Positions 8,932 through 17,800 of a stretch of 64,000 nucleotides of DNA are shown one piece after another. A program made the translations under genes and the position numbers. Every line of letters begins with the position of its first letter. Position 1 is the stretch's first letter. Origin of the DNA: Maricaulis sp047308265 (GTDB lineage: Bacteria > Pseudomonadota > Alphaproteobacteria > Caulobacterales > Maricaulaceae); contig NZ_JBKQWY010000010.1 of the NCBI RefSeq assembly GCF_047308265.1, positions 62,001 through 126,000 of the forward strand, read 5' to 3'. The notes under the pieces were generated by a model. The model made no database searches and had not been told where the DNA came from. It saw nothing but the letters and a program-made list of their open reading frames with translations.

Positions 8932-11013
8932 TTATTCGGTAGTCACCCCGGACAGTGCAGCCAGGGCGTCTTCGGCCTTGCGGTATTCCTGCGCCGCATT
9001 GGCCTGGAGATTGTCTCGGATGGGCATGAGGGATGCCAGCATGCGTTCCCAGAGTTCACGGGCCGCCTCAACATCCTGGCGATAGACCGCGATCTCGGCC
9101 AGGTCATTAATGGCTGCGGCAAACACATACGGGCCGAGTTCGAAAATATCCTTCCAGGCATCATCGGCCTGGAGATCCTGTAAAAGGTGATCATAAGCGG
9201 TCTCAGCCGCATTGAACTGACTGGAAGCCATCAGAAGGCGAGCCTGCACTAGAGCGGCCAGGAATTGCGCTTCCTGCTTCACAGGCGTTTCATCACTCTC
9301 CCAGCTGGGATGAGCCATCATAGCCGAGGCATCGAGAAAGGCCTGGCGCGCCTCATTAACCCGTTCCAGCCCCAGATGGGCCTGGGCCAGCCAGAGGCGC
9401 TGGCGAATACCCGTGGTGCGCCAGTGCACATTCTGGGCGTCATGCCGGATCAGGGCGTCAACTTCGGCAGACTGGCTTTCCAGGATGGACAGGCCGAACT
9501 GGTAATCATCGGGATTGAGGGCCGCATCATGCAGTGTCAGCAGGCGCCCCAAATGATTTTCCGCATTGATAGCGTCCTCGCGGATCACCCAATTGCCCAG
9601 CTCTCCGGAGAGCTGGTTCTCATACATCGCCACCTGGCGACGGCGCGCTGCAATGGCCGCATCACGACCATCAAGGACTTCCTCGACATCAGCCACCCAG
9701 GCATAGGCATCGGCGAGATCCACCTGGGCCTGAATACTGTCCACCTGTTCGGTTGCAATATCGAGGAACAAATCCAGGGCATGATAAAGCACCGGCTGAG
9801 CATCGCTCGGACGCATATCCTCCAGATACAGGGCCCCCAGATTGGCGTTGGCGTAGGCCGCCTCAGTCCGCCAGTCCAGATTATCGGCATCAAATCCGAG
9901 AAGGCGTTCGGAGAACTCCTTGTATTCGAGCCAATACTGCTCACCCTCTCTATAACGACCACGGCGGATTTCGAAATATCCGACCCAATAGGCACTTTGA
10001 GAGTGCTCATAGACCCTGTCCGGATCATTCGGCGCCAGCGAAACCGAGCTTCGCGTGGCTTCATAGGCGGATCGGAAATAATTGGCCGCGGCTTCCACGT
10101 CGCCTTCGGCCTCTTCGATATTCCCCAAGAGATGATAGGCGCGCGCACGGCGCCCCAAGGAATCTGCAGACAACGCACCTACCCCCTGATCTGCATAGTA
10201 TTCAATGACTTTGGCCCCGACAGTATCGAGAACATCGAGCCGACCCACCGGCTCCAGTCTTTCCTGGAGATCGCTCAGCATGAACTCGATCAGGTCCTCG
10301 GCCTCGCTCCTCCGCTGCTCTGCTTCCCCCCGGGCAGAGATAGCGGCCGCCCGTTCTTTCAGGGCAAACACAGTCAACGCACCCATTGATAGCGTGACCG
10401 CGGCCATGATCCCCGTGATCAAGATCACGTTCCGGTTTCGCCGCTGAAGGTCACGGCGAATGATCTCGTCAAGACGTAAACCATAGAGACCAGCGACCAG
10501 CTTGTTGATCGCCATGCGCCAGCCATCACCGCCGCGCCGCAGGTCCGCAGCGAGGGGTTCGAGATGGCGCCCCGCGCGTTCGTTCTGGCCTCCCAGCAAG
10601 GCCGGCGGGAAACATTCCTGCGTCTTCAGGTCCGGCTTTGACGAGGCGAAGGGCTCACCCGCAGCAATGATCGGCAGGACACGGCCTGTCGGGTTTAGGC
10701 TGCGGAACAGTTCGATTTCTTGGTTCACCCATTGCGACTGAGCCGCGGCAGGTGAGCATACAATGATCAGTGCGTCAGCATCTCCCAAAGCCTCTCGCAC
10801 GGCTTCGGTCAGATCAGAGCTGACGGTCAGTTCGTCGCGATCGCGAAACACCGGCTTGAGACGCCGCGGCACAGAAGCGCCGGACGACAGCCCCTGGCCG
10901 ACCAGACGTGGTGGCAATCGATAGGTTTCGAGCTTGTGATGCAGTTTCCGGGCGATTGCCTCATCGGCATGACTATAGCTGATGAAGGCACTGTATCTCT
11001 TGTCCCCACTCAT
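8932..11013 (-). CDS. TIR-domain membrane protein with C-terminal TPR-like repeats
   Basis: 693 residues from the ATG at 11013. An N-terminal TIR domain (about 5-145) begins with YSAFISYSHADE, continues with FRDRDEL and has WVNQEIELF, where Glu99 is in the position of the NADase catalytic Glu of enzymatic TIR domains. A single transmembrane helix follows at about 196-217 with basic residues on its N-side, then a coiled region and about 450 residues of helical TPR-like repeats. The layout suggests a cytoplasmic TIR domain with the repeats in the periplasm. A TTG at 11040 is an alternative start. It is the first gene of a three-gene minus-strand cluster. Known bacterial TIR proteins either cleave NAD+ to make signals or act as scaffolds; which applies here is not visible. 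Confidence 0.9.
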   Translation of the reverse strand: MSGDKRYSAFISYSHADEAIARKLHHKLETYRLPPRLVGQGLSSGASVPRRLKPVFRDRDELTVSSDLTEAVREALGDADALIIVCSPAAAQSQWVNQEIELFRSLNPTGRVLPIIAAGEPFASSKPDLKTQECFPPALLGGQNERAGRHLEPLAADLRRGGDGWRMAINKLVAGLYGLRLDEIIRRDLQRRNRNVILITGIMAAVTLSMGALTVFALKERAAAISARGEAEQRRSEAEDLIEFMLSDLQERLEPVGRLDVLDTVGAKVIEYYADQGVGALSADSLGRRARAYHLLGNIEEAEGDVEAAANYFRSAYEATRSSVSLAPNDPDRVYEHSQSAYWVGYFEIRRGRYREGEQYWLEYKEFSERLLGFDADNLDWRTEAAYANANLGALYLEDMRPSDAQPVLYHALDLFLDIATEQVDSIQAQVDLADAYAWVADVEEVLDGRDAAIAARRRQVAMYENQLSGELGNWVIREDAINAENHLGRLLTLHDAALNPDDYQFGLSILESQSAEVDALIRHDAQNVHWRTTGIRQRLWLAQAHLGLERVNEARQAFLDASAMMAHPSWESDETPVKQEAQFLAALVQARLLMASSQFNAAETAYDHLLQDLQADDAWKDIFELGPYVFAAAINDLAEIAVYRQDVEAARELWERMLASLMPIRDNLQANAAQEYRKAEDALAALSGVTTE

Positions 11014-11216
11014 CTTTCGCGTGTCCCCGAGCAACCCCAAACCCAGACTTCATATTCCACCCTTGAGCGGGTGGAGCAAGCTTTTGCCCGGAAATCACGG
11101 CAGCAAAACGACGACTTTCAGGCCGAAGAAGGGGAATGAAAATATTTTGCACGCTATGCGCGCTTCACAACGCCTTCAAAGCCCTGTTCGATGACCTTCA
11201 TGGTGCTGGGCAACCT

Positions 11217-11317
11217 CCCGCGGAAGGCGGGGCACGGGACGGAGTTGGGGCTCCGCTGGTCGAAGTTGGGGCTTCGCCTTGGGTAAGGTCCGCACCTCGC
11301 CCCTTCCGCAAGGAAGG
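11217..11317. repeat. Chain of four short hairpins, including a tandem pair with identical loops and covarying stems
   Basis: Hairpins: CCCGC/GCGGG with loop GGAAG (11217-11231); CGGAG/CTCCG with loop TTGGGG (11240-11255); CGAAG/CTTCG with the same loop (11261-11276); CCTTCC/GGAAGG with a GCAA loop (11302-11317), which on the plus strand is a GNRA tetraloop. The middle two sit 21 bases apart and differ by one compensated base pair (G-C versus A-T). This could be a structured RNA, a dispersed intergenic repeat or a protein-binding array. Confidence 0.5.
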
Positions 11318-11420
11318 TCTTGGGGCCACTCATTGAGCGGTGAGTTAGAATTACCGCATTGCAGCAAGCGCCTCCGTGACCTGCGTCACGCAAATTCATG
11401 TTTTAGGACCGCTGCCATGC

Positions 11421-11462
11421 GAAAAAAGAAAAAGGGCCGACGGCAGGGACATACCGTCGGCC
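11421..11462 (-). terminator. Intrinsic terminator of the outer-membrane protein gene
   Basis: On the minus strand the 9-bp stem GGCCGACGG / CCGTCGGCC with a 10-base loop is followed by CTTTTTCTTTTTT. It lies about 40 bases beyond the stop codon of the beta-barrel gene. The stop itself is inside a 19-base palindrome (11485-11503). Together they should isolate the TIR cluster from upstream read-through. Confidence 0.9.
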
Positions 11463-11500
11463 AGTCTGGCTTCGTCTGAACGATTGACCTGTCAGACAGG

Positions 11501-12199
11501 TCAGAAGTTGAAACGAATACCCGAGCGGATAACGGTCAGATCGAGCTCATTGTCGCTGACCACACCCCCGCGATCACGCGGCGTGTCGAATTCGATGTCA
11601 TTGGACAGACGCACTTCACCGAAGGTGGAGAAACGATCATTCAGCGTCAGCTCCACACCCGCGCCATAGACGAGGGCCCACTCGTCCTGCTCCACAAATT
11701 CCGTCGGCGGAGCAAAGGTGTAGGAGAGATTGCTGTCGAAGTTGTAATTGGTCGCGCCCAGCAGACCGTAGACAGCGAAGCGGTCTGTCACTTCAAGACC
11801 GCCGCGGAAATCAACGCCATAGGACTCGGTCAGCTCGACCTCGCTCACCAGGACATTGTTGATGTTGAGTGTTTCGGCGCTTTCATCGGCGTAGAACGCC
11901 TCGACAGAGACAAAATAGTCATTGGGCAGGTCATGGCGATAACCGGCTCCGACAAACAGGCTCACACCCGTATCCTGGTCCTGTGTCGACAGGCTCGGTC
12001 CATTGGCCGGACCGGTTGCGGCATCGGTCGGCAGGTTGGTGCCCGTATTGCGTGTCAGGCCTTGCTCGGACGTCGTCGAGTTCAGACCGCCAGAAATGTA
12101 GAAACCACTGTCCTGGGCGGCCGCAAGGCCGGTCAGACTGGCGGCAGACAGTCCGGCGATGATCAGGCTTGCGATAGGCGTCGTTTTGATCCGTGTCAT
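11501..12199 (-). CDS. Outer-membrane beta-barrel protein
   Basis: 232 residues from the ATG at 12199, preceded by GAGGGAA. A signal peptide (TRIKTTPIASLIIAGLSAAS then a LAAA|Q cleavage site) is followed by alternating amphipathic strands with many aromatic and Gly residues (SLFVGAGYRHD, YFVSVEAFYA, FAVYGLLGATNYNF, WALVYGAGVELTL, FSTFGEVRLSN) and a C-terminal Phe (IRFNF), the usual signature of an OmpA/OprF-like or opacity-type eight-stranded barrel. No peptidoglycan-binding domain is present. Its partner and function are unknown. It has its own strong terminator and appears monocistronic. Confidence 0.85.
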   Translation of the reverse strand: MTRIKTTPIASLIIAGLSAASLTGLAAAQDSGFYISGGLNSTTSEQGLTRNTGTNLPTDAATGPANGPSLSTQDQDTGVSLFVGAGYRHDLPNDYFVSVEAFYADESAETLNINNVLVSEVELTESYGVDFRGGLEVTDRFAVYGLLGATNYNFDSNLSYTFAPPTEFVEQDEWALVYGAGVELTLNDRFSTFGEVRLSNDIEFDTPRDRGGVVSDNELDLTVIRSGIRFNF

Positions 12200-12458
12200 G
12201 ATAATTCCCTCTAGGTGCTGGTACGCGCTGTGCGCCGGGCAAGAGAAGTCGGATCGGGCGTTCAACAGCCAATGAGAGATTTGCGAGTTTTCCCTCACGC
12301 CTGCACTCGTTTTCGCGACTAAGTCTCACAAATGACGGATGTCACCGCTTCGTGATGCCAGCGGGCTTGCAGCGTGACTTCACGGCACCTGACACACCGG
12401 ATCAAACGTCATGCGTTGAACACATTCCAAGACATCTTGACTCCTGCGCCCGATATGA

Positions 12459-12473
12459 GAACATTTGCAGAAC
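12459..12473 (+). promoter_or_regulatory. LexA operator (GAAC-N7-GAAC) upstream of imuA
   Basis: GAAC ATTTGCA GAAC matches the alphaproteobacterial LexA box exactly (reverse of GTTC-N7-GTTC). It ends 35 bases before the imuA start. A possible -35 element TTGACT at 12437 puts a weak -10 under the box, as expected for repression by LexA. Confidence 0.88.
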
Positions 12474-12508
12474 ATTTTGTTCCTCGCACACCTCAGCAGG
12501 CATGATCC

Positions 12509-13351
12509 ATGGGCTCGAAACACTTATCGCGAGCGCAAATCGATACGCTATGTCAAACCCTCAAGGCGCTGGACCCGGGGGTGCAGGGCGGATTCGTCTC
12601 CGCACACATGATCAGGCCCGAACCCGACACCACAACGCCGCCCAGTGTAGCCCCACACAGTGTAGCCCCACACCCTGCGACCTCACTCACCATCACCTCG
12701 CCTGACGGGCTTGCACTCACGCCGGGGCTGCATGAAATCACGGCCGCAGGGTATCTGGATCAACCCGCCGCCCTAGCCTTCCAGGCCGGGCTGATGGGGC
12801 AATGCCTGCCGCCGCGGCGCCCCTTGCTCTGGGTGCGTCCACGACCGGGCCCACACCAGGATTTCGGGCGTCCGGCCCCCTCCGCCCTGAGACACTGGAA
12901 TCTCGACCCCTCCCGCATTCTCCTGGTGGAGACCGATACGCCGGAACACGCGCTCTGGGCCATGGAGGACGGTCTGCGTCAGGGGGCCTGGGTGATGGGC
13001 GAAGTGCGCAATCATCGCAGTTATGACCTGACAGCCAGCAAGCGTCTACACCGCCTGGCCCAGGCCCGCACCAGTCTTGTGCTGATCCATCGCCCTGCGC
13101 GCCTCGAAGGCCTGAGCGTTGCCCTCTCCCGACGTCGGATCGCCGCACGCCCCAGTCGTCCAACACCTTGGCAGGGAGCCAACGGGCTCTTCGGCCTCGG
13201 AGCCCCGCGCTTTCACGTTCATCTGGAACGCGCGCGTGGCGCCCCGCCTCAAGAACAGGAATATGAGTGGAAACATGCGGCGTTTCATGTCGTTGAGCCT
13301 GCCCCTGTGGCCGACAGACCGGCTCAACTCCCCCTGGTCCGCAGCGCCTGA
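12509..13351 (+). CDS. imuA: ImuA, SOS mutasome accessory protein
   Basis: 280 residues, first gene of the imuA-imuB-dnaE2 cassette. ImuA proteins are RecA/SulA-related factors that act with ImuB and DnaE2 in damage-induced mutagenesis. The central part keeps the family pattern: TPGLHEITAAGYLDQPAALAF, a LLWVRP strand, RILLVETDTPEHALWAMEDG, and TSLVLIHRP. The N-terminal 60 residues include a short in-frame duplication (SVAPHSVAPHP) from a 15-base tandem repeat. The ATG at 12509 follows the LexA box. The 3' end overlaps the imuB start by about 77 bases, so the two are co-translated. Assignment rests on order and pattern; ImuA is poorly conserved in sequence. Confidence 0.9.
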   Translation: MGSKHLSRAQIDTLCQTLKALDPGVQGGFVSAHMIRPEPDTTTPPSVAPHSVAPHPATSLTITSPDGLALTPGLHEITAAGYLDQPAALAFQAGLMGQCLPPRRPLLWVRPRPGPHQDFGRPAPSALRHWNLDPSRILLVETDTPEHALWAMEDGLRQGAWVMGEVRNHRSYDLTASKRLHRLAQARTSLVLIHRPARLEGLSVALSRRRIAARPSRPTPWQGANGLFGLGAPRFHVHLERARGAPPQEQEYEWKHAAFHVVEPAPVADRPAQLPLVRSA

Positions 13352-14873
13352 GCGCCGCCCGCGCCCACAGCGCCCCTTTGCCCTGGCTCACACCACAACC
13401 GGGGGCGAGCGCCTGTATGCGCTGAACGCCCGGGCTGACCAAGCAGGATTGCACGTGGGCCAGATGGTTGCCGATGCCAAGGCCCTGGAGCCCGACCTGC
13501 TGACCCGGCCGCATGACCCCAGCGGGGATAAAGCCGCCCTGACCCGCCTGGCGCGCGCGTGCGGACGCTGGTCCCCCTGGACAAGCGCGGATCCCGGCGC
13601 TCCCGGGCTAGACGGTATCTTGCTGGAGACCACGGGCTGCGCTCATTTGTTTGGCGGCGAACAGGCTCTGCTGGAGACCTGTGTGAACGCGGTGCGCAGT
13701 CATGGCATAACGACCACAGGCGCCATCGCATCGACCATCGGGTTGGCCTGGGGACTGGCCCGCCATGCTGCCCCACCGGCCCCCGGGGGCATGCTTGTAA
13801 GCCGTAGCCTCTCACCTGACCTGGACACTCTCCCGGTTGAAGCGCTGCGAATTGGCGCCCTGGCTTCCAAGCTGCGCCGGTTCGGACTGGTTCAGGTCAG
13901 CGATCTCCTCACCCGTCCGCGCGCAGGCCTGGCCCGGCGCTTCGGCCCCCAACTCCTGAAACGCCTTGATCAGGCCGCCCGGCGTGAACCGGAAAGTCTG
14001 GACCCGCTTCAACCTGTCAGCGCCTATCGGACCCGCATGCGCTATAGCGAACCCCTGCTTGTTCTGGACGGCCTCAAGTCCAGCCTCACCGAAGCCACTG
14101 TGACTTTGTGCCGTCAGCTGGAGACAGACGGTCATGGCCTGCGCCAGGCCCGGCTGACCCTCTACCGGGTCGATGGTCGCACCCAGGACCTGGACATCGG
14201 TACAGCCGCCCCCAGTCGCGATGCGCCCCATATCACACGGCTCTTGCTGGAACGCCTCGACCGCACGGCGCTGGACATCGGATTTGGTATCGACATGATC
14301 GAGCTGAGCGCACCGCTCAGCCAGGCCATAAACACGCACCAAGCTCAGCTGGATCCGGAGCATACGGCACATAACCCGGTCGCTGACATCCACCAGCTGA
14401 CTGACCGGCTCACCGCAAAACTTGGCGAGAACACCGTCTATGAGGCGCGGTTTCAGGCCACTCACCAGCCCGAACACGCCGCGCACTGGGTGCCCCTTGC
14501 CACCGGTTCGGCGAGTTCGCCCGCGCTGTCCGTCGCAGATCAGCCCGGATTGCCACTGGACGACGCACCGCTGACCCCCGATCGCCCCCTGATGATACTG
14601 GGGCGTCCGGAACAGGTGGAGGCTGTTGCCGAAATCCCGGACGGTCCGCCCAGAAGCTTTCATTGGCGACGGGTGCATCACCGGGTCAGCCAGGCAGAAG
14701 GGCCTGAACGGATTGCACCCGACTGGTGGCAGGCCCCGCCGGGCGACATGCCACGGAGTCGGGATTACTTCCGTGTGGAGACACACGAAGGCCGCCGGTT
14801 CTGGCTCTATCGCGACGGACTCTATGGCCTGGAAACCCGCCAGCCGCGCTGGTTTGTCCACGGAGTTGGGTGA
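13275..14873 (+). CDS. imuB: ImuB, catalytically inactive Y-family polymerase-like protein
   Basis: 532 residues from the ATG at 13275, which gives the family N-terminus MRRFMSLSLPLWPTDRL; ATG 13263 is a possible alternative. ImuB is a Y-family relative that lacks the polymerase carboxylates (the DxD of strand 1 is SLPLWPTDR here) and acts as the hub linking DnaE2, ImuA and the beta clamp. Visible family parts are the fingers/palm region with TTGCAHLFGGE and the GLARHAAPPAPGG segment, helix-hairpin-helix-like VEALRIGALASKLRRFGL, and the C-terminal WRRVHHRVSQAEGPERIAP block. Its stop overlaps the dnaE2 start (TGATG), indicating translational coupling. Confidence 0.92.
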   Translation: MRRFMSLSLPLWPTDRLNSPWSAAPERRPRPQRPFALAHTTTGGERLYALNARADQAGLHVGQMVADAKALEPDLLTRPHDPSGDKAALTRLARACGRWSPWTSADPGAPGLDGILLETTGCAHLFGGEQALLETCVNAVRSHGITTTGAIASTIGLAWGLARHAAPPAPGGMLVSRSLSPDLDTLPVEALRIGALASKLRRFGLVQVSDLLTRPRAGLARRFGPQLLKRLDQAARREPESLDPLQPVSAYRTRMRYSEPLLVLDGLKSSLTEATVTLCRQLETDGHGLRQARLTLYRVDGRTQDLDIGTAAPSRDAPHITRLLLERLDRTALDIGFGIDMIELSAPLSQAINTHQAQLDPEHTAHNPVADIHQLTDRLTAKLGENTVYEARFQATHQPEHAAHWVPLATGSASSPALSVADQPGLPLDDAPLTPDRPLMILGRPEQVEAVAEIPDGPPRSFHWRRVHHRVSQAEGPERIAPDWWQAPPGDMPRSRDYFRVETHEGRRFWLYRDGLYGLETRQPRWFVHGVG

Positions 14874-17800
14874 TGGGATTTGCCGAACTGGCCGCGTGCA
14901 GTAATTTCTCCTTCCTGCACGGGGCCTCCCACCCCGACGAGATGATCGCCCAGGCCCATGCCCTGGGTCTGGAGGCCATCGGGCTGGCCGATCGCAACAG
15001 TTTTGCCGGCGTGGTTCGCGCCCATCTGGCAGCCAAGGAAGTCGGGATACGCTTTCATCCCGGCACGCGCCTGATCACGCGGTGTGGCTTCGAACTCATC
15101 GCCTACCCCAAAAACCGCCGGGCCTATGGTCAGTTATGCCGCCTGCTGACCGATGCCAATTTCCGCGCCATCAAGGGTGAATGCGAACTCTGGCCGGAAA
15201 TGATCGTGGATGCGAGCGATGACCAGGTTTTCCTGATCTTGCCGCCCGACCCCATTCCACCCGGCTGGCTCGACACCGCAAAAGCGATCGCGAAACGCGC
15301 CAGATCCGACACCTATCTGGCCCTGACTCGACGGTTTGACGGCCGCGATGGTGAACGTCTGTTTCGGTTATCCCAGCTGGCAGAGCAGCTGGGCCTCCTC
15401 CCGCTCGCCAGCACGGATGCGCTCTACCATGCCCCCGCCCGCAAATCCCTGCAGGATGTGATCACCTGTATTCGTACACATGTGCGTATTGATGAGGCCG
15501 GATATCGCCTGACCGCCAATGCCGAACGCCATCTCAAACCGGCCGGCGAGATGTACCGGATTTTCCGCGGTTATGAGGACGCTGTTGACCGGGCCGTCCA
15601 GGTTTCCCGCTCGCTCACCTTCAGTCTAGACGCGCTGGAATACACCTATCCGCAGGAAGTGATCGGTGAGGGAGAGACACCGATGGAAACCCTCAAACGC
15701 CTGTCATGGGAGGGCTTGGACCGGCGCTATCCCGAAGGCGTCCCTCCCGCCGTGCACCAGGCCGTGCAGAAAGAACTCGGACTCATCGCACAACTTGATT
15801 ACGCGTCATATTTTCTTACCGTTTATGATGTCGTGCGCTTTGCCCGCAGCCAAGACATCCTGTGCCAGGGCCGCGGCTCGGCAGCCAATTCCGCGGTCTG
15901 TTTCGCCCTGGGGATTACCGAGGTGGACCCGGCCCGGGTCGATCTTCTGTTCGAACGCTTTGTCTCCGCTGAACGTGGCGAGCCGCCGGATATTGATGTC
16001 GATTTCGAACACCAGCGCCGCGAAGAGGTGATCCAGTATGTCTATCGCAAATATGGACGCCGCCGCGCGGCCATGACGGCGACGGTCAATTGCTATCGTC
16101 CACGCGGGGCCATTCGCGAAGTCGGCAAGGTGTTTGGCCTGTCCGGCGATGTCATTGCCGCCCTGTCCGGCTCCATCTGGGGCTGGTCGCGTGGAGAGAC
16201 GCCTGACAAGGACCGGATACGCCAGGAGCTGGGCCTTGATCCTGACAGTCCGGCCCTCACCCAGACCTTGCATCACGCCCAGGCCTTGTTGAGCTTCCCG
16301 CGTCATTTATCCCAGCACCCCGGCGGTTTTGTCATGACCGATGGGCGACTGGACGAAATCGTACCGCTGCACAATGCCGCCATGCCCGAACGTACGGTTC
16401 TGGAGTGGGACAAGGAGGATATCGACGCCCTGGGACTGATGAAGGTGGATATTCTGGGTCTGGGCATGTTGAGTTGCGTCGCCCGGGCGCTTGACATGCT
16501 CGGCCTGTATTATGACCGGCCCATGGCGGTGGATGATATTCCCGCCGAAGACCCTCAAGTCTACGACATGATCTGCAAGGCCGACACGGTCGGTGTGTTC
16601 CAGATCGAAAGCCGGGCACAAATGTCGATGCTGCCCCGTCTGAAACCGCGCAATTTCTATGATCTGGTGATCGAGGTGGCCATTGTCCGGCCCGGCCCCA
16701 TCCAGGGAGATATGGTCCACCCCTATCTGCGCCGCCGTAATGGTGAGGAGCGGGTTGAATTTCCCTCCGCCGAGCTGGAAGCCGTTCTGGGCAAGACGCT
16801 GGGTGTACCGCTTTTTCAGGAACAAGCCATGCGGATCGCCATTGTCGCTGCCGGTTTCAGCCCGGCCGAAGCCGATCGGCTGCGTCGCTCCATGGCCGCC
16901 TTTCGTCGCTCCGGAACGATTTATGAGATGGGCCGGAAACTCGTCGCCGGCATGCTGTCGAACGGCTATTCACAAGAATTCGCCGAACGCTGTTTCAAAC
17001 AGCTCGAAGGCTTTGGCGAATACGGCTTCCCCGAGAGCCATGCGGCAAGCTTTGCGCTTATTGTCTATGTGTCCTGCTGGCTAAAACACTATTATCCGGA
17101 CGTGTTTCTGGCCGCCCTGCTCAACGCCCAGCCCATGGGGTTTTATGCACCGGCCCAGCTGGTCCGGGATGCCCGGGAACACGGTGTGTGCGTCCTGCCC
17201 CCCGATGTGAACCGATCGGACTGGGATTCGACCCTGGAAACCGATCCGCGCCCGCGACCCGGTCTCGCAACGACAGAAGGCGGTGGCGTGAAGGCCGTTC
17301 GTCTCGGCTTGCGCCAGATCAAGGGTTTGCGGGAAAACGCCATGGCCCGGCTCATCGCGGCTCGCCAGGCTGAGGGCCCCTTCAGCTCGGTATCCGAACT
17401 CGCCCGTCGCGCCCGGCTGGACAAGGGCACGCTTGATCGGCTGGCCGAAGCCGACGCCCTGGCCTCTTTCTCGCTCGATCGGCGCAAGGCCAGCTGGAAC
17501 GCCCTGGCCGAACGCGGCCCGGCCTTGCCTTTGTTTGAGCATATGGATGAAACCGGCCCCGAGACCGATCCCGGCTTGCCCGCCCTGACCCGCGCGGAAG
17601 AGGTCGCCGAGGACTACACGCATCTGCGCCTCTCGCTAAAAGGACATCCGGTTTATTTCTTCCGACATCACCTCAACGAGACCGGCCATCGCCCCATCTC
17701 GGCCCTGCAGGACACAGCCGACGGGCGCTGGATCAGTCTGGCCGGTCTCGTTCTGGTGCGGCAGCGCCCCGGTTCAGCCAGCGGGGTGATCTTTGCAACA

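Larger units (their letters stand above)
11014..11500. other. 487-bp gene-free region upstream of the TIR cluster
   Basis: Lies between the TIR start and the stop of the outer-membrane protein gene, both on the minus strand, so it must contain the TIR promoter. It holds a 7-bp hairpin (TCCACCC / GGGTGGA, 11056-11075) in the probable TIR leader, an AT-richer stretch at about 11080-11160, the hairpin chain at 11217-11317 and the terminator of the beta-barrel gene. Short open frames here (for example 11136-11336 on plus) have poor start context and no recognisable product, and are not annotated as genes. Confidence 0.6.

Noticed and set aside
11136..11336. 66-codon plus-strand ORF upstream of the TIR cluster
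   Set aside because: GGGG is only 1 base before the ATG, the product is not recognisable and it runs through the hairpin chain; more likely non-coding.
11154..11399. 81-codon minus-strand ORF in the same region (ends MKVIEQGFEGVVKRA)
   Set aside because: The frame reads through the hairpins with no domain and no ribosome-binding site. Noted as a possible remnant but not supported as a gene.
12640..12675. Tandem 15-base repeat in imuA as a mobile-element scar
   Set aside because: Only two in-frame copies coding SVAPH; simple slippage is enough to explain it.
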